Below are positions 34,943 to 42,817 of a stretch of DNA of 64,000 nt, one piece after another. How positions within the stretch are numbered: the first letter of the stretch is position 1; each line of letters opens with the position of its first letter. The notes under the pieces were generated by a model that was not told the origin of the DNA, made no database searches, and saw only the letters and a program-made list of their open reading frames with translations. The stretch comes from Candidatus Methanohalarchaeum thermophilum (GTDB lineage Archaea > Halobacteriota > Methanonatronarchaeia > Methanonatronarchaeales > Methanonatronarchaeaceae), in the NCBI GenBank assembly GCA_001914405.1, contig MSDW01000001.1:806001-870000 (forward strand), read 5' to 3'. Position numbers and translations under genes: made by a program.

Positions 34943-36422
34943 AATTATTTTAGTGGGTGAGAAGTCCTCTCCCTCAATCTCTGATTTGGTGGGTGATGAA
35001 TTAACTGTAACACTTAAACCACAATACTATCTTGTAGTATGATAATATGGTGGAAGATAAAGTAACCGTACACATTGAAAAAAAGTGAATGGAAAAAACT
35101 ACACCAACTAAAACTCGAATAGGAAAAGGAATCACTATCAAAAGTAATAAAACAACTAATAAAAGAGTACGAGGAATAATAAACATAACACAGAGTGGTT
35201 GTATGATTATATACAAGTTAAGGATGTATCCGTCTGATGATCAGGAAGAAAAACTTGGTGAAACATTGGAGTTGTGCAGATGGATATACAACCACTTTCT
35301 TAAGGAGTTGAACAAAAGTGAAGAAGTACCAAGTCGTTATGAATTACAGAAAGAACTGCCAGAGTTGAAAGATAAGAAACCAGAACTTAAACAAGTACAC
35401 TCAAAAGTCCTACAAAATGTGCTAAGAAGACTATATAGTAATCTAAAAGCATTATCGGATAGCAAGAAGAATGGATACAAGGTAGGAAGATTAAGATACA
35501 AAAGCAAGGGATGGTACAAAACATTCACTTATAGCCAATCAGGCTATAAAATAAAAGAGACCAAGACTAGGAGGGACTTGATAAAACTATCCAAGATCGG
35601 TGAAATACCGATTAGGAAGCATAGACAAGTAAAAAACGAGATTAAAAACGTTTTTGTGAAGAGGGAGCAAGCTGGTAAATGGTTTGTAAGCATAGTAACA
35701 GACTTCCAAAAGGATTTGAGTGGTGGTGAAGGAGTAGTAGCAACAGACCTCAATACAACTAACTATCTAACAGACAGCGATGAATTAGTAATAGAGAATC
35801 CAAAGTACTTAGAGGAGAAAGAAGAAAGGCTACAGAAAGAAAAGCAAAAATTTGATAGAAAGGAAAAAGGAAGTAATAAATACGAAAAACAGAGGAAAAG
35901 AGTGGCTAAAAAGTACGAAGAACTTCGAGATGCAAAAAAAGACTTCTTACCTAGTTTATCACGTGTCTACATAGAAAACTATGGCACAATAATTTTAGGG
36001 GATCTTAGTATTAGTGATATGTTTGAGAATAGTTATTTTGCTAAGAGTAATCTAGATGCTTCTTTGGGACGTTTCAGAGATTATTTGAGGTACAAAGCTG
36101 AGAGTGCTGGCACTAAAATAATCTTTGTAGATCCCGATAACACGACACAAACCTATAGTAATTGTGGAGAAAAAGTAAGTAAGAACATTTGGGATCGAGA
36201 ACATGAATGTCCTAGATGCGGTTTCTCCACAACAAGAGATCATAATTCTGCATTAAACATCCTTAAGAAAGGTTTAGATAGTTTAGGCAAGGGACAGGCC
36301 GAAGTCACGCCTGTGGACACTGGAACCCCTGCAGGCCATTTTGTGTCTGCAAGTTCTGTGGTAGAATTAGGAACCCCCTCCCACACTGAAGCGGAAGTGT
36401 AGGTATAGTAGGGGTAGTTCAC
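34943..36422 (+). mobile_element. IS1341/IS605-type element with tnpB only (reference copy for ends)
   Basis: The left end is TTATTTTAGTGG then GTGAGAAGTCC, with an imperfect hairpin CTCAATC-TCT-GATTTGG and GATGAATTAAC...ACACTTAAA. The right end is a hairpin ACACT...AGTGT followed by AGGTATAGTAGGGG and TAGTTCAC. These ends define the family shared by elements A, C, D, E, I, K, L and M. It carries tnpB but no tnpA. Its insertion separates mmp8 from mmp2. Confidence 0.7.
35203..36402 (+). CDS. tnpB: TnpB-family protein with altered RuvC active site (probably nuclease-dead)
   Basis: A 399-residue TnpB starting MIIYKLRMYPSDDQEEKL. The longer frame from 35089 runs into the left end. RuvC-I Asp is present (VATDLNTTNYL, Asp182) and RuvC-III Asp is present (TTRDHNSALNIL, Asp346). 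The RuvC-II Glu normally seen as E in ExL is replaced by Gly266 (IILGDLSISDM, codon GGG). The zinc finger has Tyr318 in place of the first Cys (TTQTYSNCG), while CPRCG is intact. Each change is one transition from the canonical codon. The frame is otherwise open, and the C-terminal SASSVVELGTPS tail is normal. It is either a recent loss of function or a nuclease-dead, RNA-guided binding protein. Confidence 0.8.
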   Translation: MIIYKLRMYPSDDQEEKLGETLELCRWIYNHFLKELNKSEEVPSRYELQKELPELKDKKPELKQVHSKVLQNVLRRLYSNLKALSDSKKNGYKVGRLRYKSKGWYKTFTYSQSGYKIKETKTRRDLIKLSKIGEIPIRKHRQVKNEIKNVFVKREQAGKWFVSIVTDFQKDLSGGEGVVATDLNTTNYLTDSDELVIENPKYLEEKEERLQKEKQKFDRKEKGSNKYEKQRKRVAKKYEELRDAKKDFLPSLSRVYIENYGTIILGDLSISDMFENSYFAKSNLDASLGRFRDYLRYKAESAGTKIIFVDPDNTTQTYSNCGEKVSKNIWDREHECPRCGFSTTRDHNSALNILKKGLDSLGKGQAEVTPVDTGTPAGHFVSASSVVELGTPSHTEAEV

Positions 36423-36480
36423 AAAGTTCAAATAATAAATAAAAAAAAAGGTTTCATAAACAGGGGCGTTGCATTGTAAT

Positions 36481-37437
36481 ATGTTAGATAAAGTAATAAG
36501 GGAGTTAAGAAGTTTTGAGGGGATCAAGAGGAAAAATGCAATAGGACCGTTCGTGAGAAAATTTGTCGATCATCCAGATAATGTAATAGCTTCTTTTGGT
36601 GAAGATGCAGCGGTTATTGAAGTTGGAGAAGAAATACTTCTGTTATCAGCAGACGGTATCTGGAGTAAATTAATGGAAGCAGACCCAAGGTGGGCTGGTT
36701 ATTGCTCTATTCTGGTGAATGTCCATGATATAGCTGGGATGGGAGGAAATCCAGTGGGTTTGGTGGACATATGTACTATAGGTAACCAGGAGATATATGA
36801 TGACATAACTGAAGGAATGGCAACCGCATTAAAGAAATTAGATGTTCCAATGATTGGAGGTCACTTTAACCCGGATAGTCAGCAAAGTTCTATTGATGTA
36901 GCTATTTTAGGTAAAGCTGAAAGAGAAGAAGTAATATACAGTGATCGGGCAGAGGTAGGTGATAACATAATAGTTGGGATAGATCTAGATGGAAGAGTAC
37001 ATCCTTCTTTTGATCTGAATTGGGATACAACGACTATGAAGGAAAGCGAAGAAGTTCGAAAGGGCCTAAATTCCATGAAAAGGCTAGGTGAAAAAGGATT
37101 AGTAAATTCGGGAAAGGATATAAGTAATCCAGGTTTGATTGGTACCACTGGGATGTTACTCGAGTTTAGTAAAAAAGGAGGACTGATCGACCTTGAAGAA
37201 ATACCTACACCTGATGATATCTCTTTTATTGAATGGTTAAAGATGTACCCAGGAGTAGGTTTCACAGTTACTGCATCTGAGGAAAATACAAGTGATGTCC
37301 TAGAGGAATTTAAGGATTCTGGACTAACTGGAAAAGTGATAGGAGAAGTAAGTGAAGATAGGAAACTTAATCTAAGGTATGAAGGAAGGGAGAAAACCTT
37401 ATTTGATTTTGAAACTGAAGGTATAACTGGTCTATGA
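36481..37437 (+). CDS. mmp2: Methanogenesis marker protein 2 (AIR-synthase-like)
   Basis: A 318-residue protein of the PurM/HypE/ThiL superfamily. Nucleotide-binding and metal-binding segments are [43 protein letters not shown] and [10 protein letters not shown]. The C-terminal lobe has [15 protein letters not shown]. The family is restricted to methanogens; the substrate is unknown. ATG 36481 is preferred to an upstream ATG-less extension. It overlaps mtxX by four bases, so the two are co-translated. Confidence 0.9.
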   Translation: MLDKVIRELRSFEGIKRKNAIGPFVRKFVDHPDNVIASFGEDAAVIEVGEEILLLSADGIWSKLMEADPRWAGYCSILVNVHDIAGMGGNPVGLVDICTIGNQEIYDDITEGMATALKKLDVPMIGGHFNPDSQQSSIDVAILGKAEREEVIYSDRAEVGDNIIVGIDLDGRVHPSFDLNWDTTTMKESEEVRKGLNSMKRLGEKGLVNSGKDISNPGLIGTTGMLLEFSKKGGLIDLEEIPTPDDISFIEWLKMYPGVGFTVTASEENTSDVLEEFKDSGLTGKVIGEVSEDRKLNLRYEGREKTLFDFETEGITGL

Positions 37438-38237
37438 CCTACTCGAATACTGATTTTGACAAAATAAAGTTAGCTATTGGGGCATCAAAAGAGAGTAATA
37501 AGCTTGAAAGAGTAGTTCAATCAGTTGAGTCTGTAAAGCGTTCTGAAGAGGTTTTAATTGTAGGTAAAAGTTTAAGGGATAAAGAGATTGGATTAAATAC
37601 ATTAGAGGTCAATAAACCTGAAAAAACATTAGTTCAACTACTAAAAGAAGAAAAAATAGATGGGGCTATTAGAGGTAATTTAAGCGCCAAAAAATCATTA
37701 AATAACCTTAAAAACTATTTTAATCTAAATAAAATATATAGAGTAGCTCTACTGGAAACGAAGTATCCTGAAGAAAAGAAGTTCTTTCTAGCACCTATTG
37801 GAATAGATGAAGGTAGGAATATTGGAGAAAAAGAAAAACTAGTTCGCCTTTCTCTTCCCTTACTAAAAAAATTGAGCCTTGATAAAAAGGTAGGAATCCT
37901 TTCTTCTGGAAGGAAAGAGGATACTGGAAGATCAAATTATATTGATAGGGACTTAAAGGAGTCAGTTGAACTTGAGAACAGATTAAAGAGGATTCAAGAT
38001 ATATCTACTCGAAATTACAATATATTAATAGAAAAAGCAATAGAGGAATCGGATTTTATAGTTCCTCCAAATGGCGTTATTGGAAATTTTATATTTAGAA
38101 CATTGGTCTTTTTAGGTGGGGGGGAGGCTATAGGTGCTCCAATTGTTAATTTGGATAAAATCTTTGTTGATACCTCTAGATCTCAAGAAACCTATCATGG
38201 ATCAGTTCTTTTAGCTTTTAAGCTGGTGCGAGAATAG
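37434..38237 (+). CDS. mtxX: MtxX (methanogenesis marker protein 4)
   Basis: A 267-residue protein related to phosphate acetyl/butyryltransferases and often encoded with methyl-CoM metabolism genes. Visible are [77 protein letters not shown] and a C-terminal [13 protein letters not shown] with [16 protein letters not shown]. No reaction is established. ATG 37434 overlaps the mmp2 stop (ATGA). The methanol gene mtaC starts about 140 bases downstream. Confidence 0.9.
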   Translation: MTYSNTDFDKIKLAIGASKESNKLERVVQSVESVKRSEEVLIVGKSLRDKEIGLNTLEVNKPEKTLVQLLKEEKIDGAIRGNLSAKKSLNNLKNYFNLNKIYRVALLETKYPEEKKFFLAPIGIDEGRNIGEKEKLVRLSLPLLKKLSLDKKVGILSSGRKEDTGRSNYIDRDLKESVELENRLKRIQDISTRNYNILIEKAIEESDFIVPPNGVIGNFIFRTLVFLGGGEAIGAPIVNLDKIFVDTSRSQETYHGSVLLAFKLVRE

Positions 38238-38290
38238 ATCACACATTTAATCTTTGCTGGGGGTTTAAATCCTCTTTTGGTTTATTTCAA

Positions 38291-38335
38291 TTTTGTTTAT
38301 GCTCTATTTAGGTTATGTACTGCAGGTAAACAAAA
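38291..38335. promoter_or_regulatory. Inverted repeat and promoter region of mtaC
   Basis: Arms TTTTGTTTA (38291-38299) and TAAACAAAA (38327-38335) lie directly before a TATA-like CCTTAAGTAGG and about 45 bases before the mtaC ATG. An inverted repeat with the same AAACA half-site lies at the matching place before mtaB, so one regulator could act at both. Binding is inferred. Confidence 0.4.
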
Positions 38336-38380
38336 ACCTTAAGTAGGTTGGTTAACTTAATATGGAATGGAGGAAATAGG

Positions 38381-39178
38381 ATGTTAGATATAGGAATTAT
38401 CGAATATGAAAATGTTTTCTCGAGATATGATGTAAAAGCGGAGAGTGCTGTTTCTCCAGAAGAACTTTTTGAGGAATTGGCTCCTGAGGAAGAACCTTGG
38501 AAAAGTATGGCTGAAGATGTGGTTTTCCTAAATCCAGACGGTGTCGAAAGCAAGGTAAAAGAAGCTCTAGAAGATTATGATCCACAAGAAGTCATTAACA
38601 ATGGCTTAATAGGTGGAATGGATGTAGTAAGCGAATTATATGGCAGAGGAATATATTTCCTACCGCAACTAGTTATAGCAGGTGATGCAATGAGTAACGG
38701 TATCACATTATGTGAAGAAAAGTTAGCGGAATCCGGAGAAGAAAGAGAAACCCCAGGCAAGGTAGTAATGCATGTTGCAGAAGGAGACCCACACGACATA
38801 GGTAAAGATATCGCCGCAGCAATGCTAAAAGCAGCCGGATACGAAGTAATCGACATGGGAAGAGATGTAGCCGTAGAAGATGTTGTAGACATGGTAAAAG
38901 AAGAATCACCAGATCTACTAACAGGAACAGCATTAATGACAACAACCCAAACAGCATTCCCACGTGTTGCGAAAAGATTAGCTGAAGAGGGAATAGAACT
39001 ACCATTTATTGGAGCTGGAGGAGCAGTTAATTCAGCATATGTCCATTCATTCGATTGCGGAATATACGCAGACGATGCAGCAGATGGACCAGCAATAGCA
39101 GATGCAATAACACAAAAAGGAATGACTTGGCAAGACCTCAGAGAAGAATACGACGATATAGTTCCATCAGCAGTATAA
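38381..39178 (+). CDS. mtaC: Methanol-specific corrinoid protein MtaC
   Basis: A 265-residue corrinoid protein that carries the methyl group from methanol (bound by MtaB) to MtaA. An N-terminal helical cap (EEVINNGLIGGMDVVSELYG, FLPQLVIAGDAMSNGI) is followed by the B12 Rossmann domain with the lower-ligand motif EGDPHDIGKDIAAAML, then GYEVIDMGRDV and a GTALMTTT segment. ATG 38381 follows GGAGGAAAT; the upstream in-frame TTG adds residues without support. It is separated from mtaB by a divergent HTH gene. Confidence 0.93.
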   Translation: MLDIGIIEYENVFSRYDVKAESAVSPEELFEELAPEEEPWKSMAEDVVFLNPDGVESKVKEALEDYDPQEVINNGLIGGMDVVSELYGRGIYFLPQLVIAGDAMSNGITLCEEKLAESGEERETPGKVVMHVAEGDPHDIGKDIAAAMLKAAGYEVIDMGRDVAVEDVVDMVKEESPDLLTGTALMTTTQTAFPRVAKRLAEEGIELPFIGAGGAVNSAYVHSFDCGIYADDAADGPAIADAITQKGMTWQDLREEYDDIVPSAV

Positions 39179-39189
39179 ATCCAAGATCT

Positions 39190-39280
39190 TGGCCAAATAT
39201 CCAATAATTTGGCCATTATTTATAGTTTTAAAAATAGGGTCTTTTTAGCCCTAATCCAACTTTATTATTTTTTTATTTTT
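39190..39280 (+). terminator. Hairpin and U-rich terminator after mtaC
   Basis: A 9-bp inverted repeat TGGCCAAAT (39190-39198) / ATTTGGCCA (39207-39215) starts 11 bases after the mtaC stop. It is followed by TAGGGTCTTTTTAGCCCTA and long T runs up to about 39280. T runs act as archaeal terminators; the hairpin may also protect the mtaC mRNA 3' end. The T-rich part also lies against the convergent HTH gene end. Confidence 0.5.
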
Positions 39281-39282
39281 TT

Positions 39283-39702
39283 CTAGCTATCATATCTTTT
39301 GAATACTCTTTGGTATTTTGCTTCACTGATATCTTCTAATATTCCAGAATTTGGTCCTAATATTTCCCTGAACTCTTTTATTATTTTATCTAATTCCTTT
39401 AGAATTTTCTTGATAATCTTTTCATGTTCTTTTTTTCCTTTGGATGTTATTTCATATATTTTAACTCTTTTATCTTCTTTTGTTCCTCTTTTTTTTATTA
39501 GTTTTTCTTTTTTTAAGTTGTTGAGTGCATTTGAAACTACTGATTTAGATAAATCTGTTTTTTCTACTATTTCAGAGAATTTTAGGTTTTTCTCTCTTAG
39601 TTTACTTAGTATCTCGAGTTCACTTTTTTTAAATTTCCCGTAAGCCTTGATTTTTACTTCGAAATCATTTGTTTCGGTTTTATTACTTTTATTGCTGTTC
39701 AT
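39283..39702 (-). CDS. Winged-helix transcriptional regulator between mtaC and mtaB
   Basis: A 139-residue MarR/ArsR-type winged-helix protein. The DNA-binding part spans about residues 20-90: KSELEILSKLREKNLKFSEI, EKTDLSKSVVSNALNNLKKE (recognition helix), wing KEDKRVKIYEITSKGKKE. A long charged helix follows for dimerisation. It is paralogous to the gene at 3749-4069. It is divergent from mtaB across 140 bases that hold a perfect inverted repeat, so it is the obvious candidate regulator of mtaB and itself. A TATA-like ATAATTTAAAT lies about 15-20 bases before the ATG, so its mRNA is probably leaderless. Confidence 0.8.
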   Translation of the reverse strand: MNSNKSNKTETNDFEVKIKAYGKFKKSELEILSKLREKNLKFSEIVEKTDLSKSVVSNALNNLKKEKLIKKRGTKEDKRVKIYEITSKGKKEHEKIIKKILKELDKIIKEFREILGPNSGILEDISEAKYQRVFKRYDS

Positions 39703-39760
39703 ACCATTTATGGATTTAAATTATAGATGCAAAATATTTACTGTTTTTCTATCATAGAGA

Positions 39761-39787
39761 TTATGTTTGTTTGCCAACCAAACATAA
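39761..39787. promoter_or_regulatory. Perfect inverted repeat, candidate operator of mtaB
   Basis: TTATGTTTG (39761-39769) and CAAACATAA (39779-39787) form a 9-bp perfect inverted repeat with a 9-base spacer. It ends three bases before the TATA-like box of mtaB, overlapping the expected BRE/TFB site. Its centre is roughly 70 bases from the HTH start codon and 69 bases from the mtaB start codon. The position suits control of both genes. Confidence 0.6.
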
Positions 39788-39790
39788 CCG

Positions 39791-39833
39791 AAATATTTAA
39801 GTATTGTAAGCAGACTAACATTATTGTGAGGAG
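39791..39833 (+). promoter_or_regulatory. mtaB promoter and ribosome binding site
   Basis: AAATATTTAA (39791-39800) is a TATA-box-like element. Transcription would start near 39824, and GTGAGGAG (39826-39833) is a strong Shine-Dalgarno sequence nine bases before the mtaB ATG, implying a short leader. Confidence 0.5.
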
Positions 39834-39842
39834 AATAAAAAT

Positions 39843-41243
39843 ATGAGTAAATACACAAGTATGGCTTATGACGACCCGGATGATATGATATTTGGTGAAG
39901 CTCCAAACCCGGTTACATACGGATACGGAGGAATAGAAGCCGGAGGAGGACAAGTTTTCCCAATACTAAAATGTGCTCCAAGACCAGGAAAAGAAGAAAG
40001 ACCAGAAAAACTAAAATCAGAATATAGAAAAATAGCGAGAACAACCTTGGACAGAGCAACGACCCTAGGATTTCCCGCAATAGAAATAGAAACTGAATGG
40101 GTTCACCAAATGGGTAACAACCCAGAAAAATTTGCAGCAGGCCCATCAGTTGCGAATCAAGATGAACTAGCAGAAAAATACCACGAAGAATACGGAATAA
40201 AAACATCTACCTGCCATACACCACCAGATCTAAGAGAGGCAGAAAAAGGAATGAGACCAGGTCACGATAGAGAATCCTTTTATCCTGAAAAAGTTTTAGC
40301 AAGCTTCGAAGTAGCAGCAGAAAATGGAGCAGACATACTAAAAATAGAATCCACAGGTGGAATGGAAGTAGCAGACTACGCAATCCAGAGACAAGACATA
40401 ACAGCATTCTTATGGGGCATAGGATACCTAGGTTCCCTAGACATGGAATGGCTCTGGGGCAATGTAGTAGACATAGCAGACAGACACGATGTAGTAGCAG
40501 GAGGAGATACTAACTGTCCAGCAGCCAATACAGCAATGTTCATGGCAGGAGGATACCTAGATCAAGACATTCCAAGAACATTCGCAGCAATAACAAGAGC
40601 AATAGCAGCAGCAAGAACAATAGTAGCTTGGGAACAAGGAGCAAGCGGACCAGACAAGGACTGTGGATACGAAGGCCCAATCGTAAAAGCAATTGCAGGA
40701 AAACCAACCAACCAAGAGGGTAAAGACTGCTCAGTAGCACACGCAGACCTAATGGGTAACCTAACAGCACAAGTATGTGATGGCTGGTCAAACGAATCAG
40801 CCGAATTCCACGAAGAATTCAGCGGATGGTCTTCAGGAACATGGGCAGAAGCCGTAGGATACGAAGCCTCACTAATGAATACTGCAAAAGAACTAGGAAT
40901 GGCTAAAGAACTAAGAGATATGTACATGGCTTCAGATAGATACAGAAGCCCAGAAGCATACATCCTAGCATACGACAACGCATACAAGATAGGAGAAGCA
41001 ATTGCAGAAGAAGGAGACAGTTACTACCTAAGATCCAAAAACGCAGCATTAACAGCAGCAGAAATGATAGAAGAAGCAGAAGAAAGCGAACCACTAGAAT
41101 TAACTAAACACGAAAAAGACGCACTAGACGACATCCTCACAGAACTAAGAGCCCTACCAGACGACGAAGACAAATTCGTAGACCAGATGCTAGACGAATA
41201 CTCAGACCTACCAAAATTCGACAAAGAAGATTACGAACTATAA
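39843..41243 (+). CDS. mtaB: Methanol:corrinoid methyltransferase MtaB
   Basis: A 466-residue zinc enzyme that activates methanol and methylates MtaC. The N-terminus YTSMAYDDPDDMIFGEAPNPV is typical. Zinc ligands fall in LKIESTGGME (Glu), VAGGDTNCPAANTA (Cys) and GPDKDCGYEGPIVKAI (Cys). Other conserved parts are IEIETEWVHQMGNNPE, LGSLDMEWLWG and GKDCSVAHADLMGN. Codon use is strongly A/C-ending, as in other presumed highly expressed genes here. It forms a unit with mtaC, interrupted by the divergent regulator. A T-rich stretch follows the stop. Confidence 0.95.
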   Translation: MSKYTSMAYDDPDDMIFGEAPNPVTYGYGGIEAGGGQVFPILKCAPRPGKEERPEKLKSEYRKIARTTLDRATTLGFPAIEIETEWVHQMGNNPEKFAAGPSVANQDELAEKYHEEYGIKTSTCHTPPDLREAEKGMRPGHDRESFYPEKVLASFEVAAENGADILKIESTGGMEVADYAIQRQDITAFLWGIGYLGSLDMEWLWGNVVDIADRHDVVAGGDTNCPAANTAMFMAGGYLDQDIPRTFAAITRAIAAARTIVAWEQGASGPDKDCGYEGPIVKAIAGKPTNQEGKDCSVAHADLMGNLTAQVCDGWSNESAEFHEEFSGWSSGTWAEAVGYEASLMNTAKELGMAKELRDMYMASDRYRSPEAYILAYDNAYKIGEAIAEEGDSYYLRSKNAALTAAEMIEEAEESEPLELTKHEKDALDDILTELRALPDDEDKFVDQMLDEYSDLPKFDKEDYEL

Positions 41244-41733
41244 GAAAACAAAACCCAAAAACCCTATACTTTTATTTTTATTTTTTAGTAGGATCCCATT
41301 TTTATTATTAAATAAGGTTCTAGAGTTTAAAAGAACTATAATACTTAAAAAATATGTTAATCAAAAATGGCTCCTAGAGTCTACGATTATTTTTTCTTTT
41401 AGGTCTAAGCTTAAGTATAAAAAGTTCCCTTAAACAGTTTTAATTAATCTTGAGGCGTATAGATTATTTTAAGAATATTTATGGCCTGATTTATCTAATA
41501 TACTTTTTTAGTTAACTGAATTCCTAGAGAAAAAATAGGTTTATTATGTAGCTTGACTTGAATCTATTTTTAGATCTGGCAAAAACCTTATCTAAGGCGG
41601 TGATTAAGATATGATTGTCTCACAACTTTATTTGTTTACTGAGATATCAAAAAGTTTCCAATGGTTTTATACGATTACGAGTAATGAAGCAGAAAAAACT
41701 TGTTATTTAGGGTAAGAAGATGAATGCTAGTTA
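41244..41733. other. Intergenic gap without identified gene
   Basis: Nearly 500 AT-rich bases. T runs at about 41268-41290 likely terminate mtaB. I see no reading frame with a ribosome binding site, no tRNA and no IS end here. Confidence 0.5.
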
Positions 41734-42197
41734 GTGAAGTGACCCCTACCTTACCTCACATTCGTTCGGTGAGGAAGGGGCTTCCCTGTGAGCATTATCC
41801 AAAGAGGAGTTTGCTTTTCCACGGTGCCTTGTCTCATACACACCGTCAACAGGGAACTATTGCTCTGAGTGAAGAATTGGATTAGGGCACAAAGCCCCTA
41901 TATTAGCTACACAATGGCTCCCTTATTCACTCTGGTTGCTCCACACAACCACTAGACCCTACTCCCGAAGTTTCGGGCTTACCTATTTTTTTTCAACTCG
42001 TTACTTGACTCGTTTCCAAGTCAGTCCACGGACACGCTCCGTGTAGGCAACGGGATTGCTTTTTGATGAGGCAGACTCCCAACCAACTGCCAGTTACTCT
42101 TAATTAGTCTCAAAAACACTTAAACCCTTCCTAGTTGATTCATCCCCTACCAAAATCAAAGATTTTGGAAGGGGTCTTCTCAACATTTAAGATAAAA
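41734..42197 (-). mobile_element. Non-autonomous IS605-type element (C) with structured core
   Basis: The right end (low coordinate) begins GTGAAGTGACCCCTACC with hairpin CCTCAC...GTGAGG (41754-41774). The left end has the perfect hairpin CCAAAATC-AAA-GATTTTGG (42150-42168), framed by CCCC/GGGG, and closes with the complement of TTGAGAAG and TTTTATCTTAAATG. The interior aligns along nearly its whole length with element A. Helices are maintained by paired changes (ACGGTG/CACCGT; GAGTGAA/TTCACTC). A block near 41985-42050 is replaced relative to A. Non-coding. Confidence 0.7.
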
Positions 42198-42299
42198 TCT
42201 AAGAGTTTAGAAAAAATATGATTCTCAGTGGAAACTTGTAGTTTTTTTGAATTCGTCTAACTTTTTGGACAAGATGTTATCTTTTGTGGGTTTGTAAGG

Positions 42300-42791
42300 A
42301 AGCAGTATAGACCCGTCTCTTTGGGGCGGAGAATACATGGACTTCTCTTACACAGGATGAATTAACCCTAGCACTTAAATGATTTTTAAGAGCAGTTAAG
42401 GGTAGATGGCAGTTGCTTGGTTTTTCTCGACCTTTCTTTTGAACAAAAAGAGATTCCGTGTCTTTTGAGGTATTCTGGCTAAGTTAAAGACCCCGAGACT
42501 CTACATCGAATAAGGTGTATTGGGTAAGCTCGAAGCCTTTGTGGGTGAGTCCTAGTGGCTGATGTAGGAGCTATCAAGGGAGAATAAGGGAACCATCCTA
42601 AGAGTTAAGTTAATATATGATACTTCTTTGTGTCTTGGTCCAATTTTTCTCCTGGAGCAAAGGGTTCCAGGTGTTGGTTTAGGTGGAGTGAGAAGTCCCC
42701 CGGATGGAAAAAGCAGACTTCTCTTTGGATAAGGTTCACATGGAATTCTATTTCCTCACGACGTAAGCGAGTAAGGTAGGGGCTACTTCAC
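42300..42791 (+). mobile_element. Non-autonomous IS605-type element (E), inverted neighbour of C
   Basis: The right end is TTTCCTCACG...CGAGTAAGG followed by TAGGGGCTACTTCAC. The left part contains GATGAATTAACCC and CACTTAAA, as in the tnpB element. The extreme left edge is unclear but includes a CCCGTCTCTTTGGGGCGG hairpin like the solo end at 33919. The core aligns in reverse with C and A (GGCAGTTG, GTCTTTTGAGGTA, GGTGTATTGGGTAAGCTCGAA, GAATAAGGG). C and E are thus two copies in opposite orientation about 100 bases apart. Its right end is 26 bases from the ramA stop. Confidence 0.6.
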
Positions 42792-42817
42792 TGGTTTACT
42801 TTGTTTTTGTGTATTTT

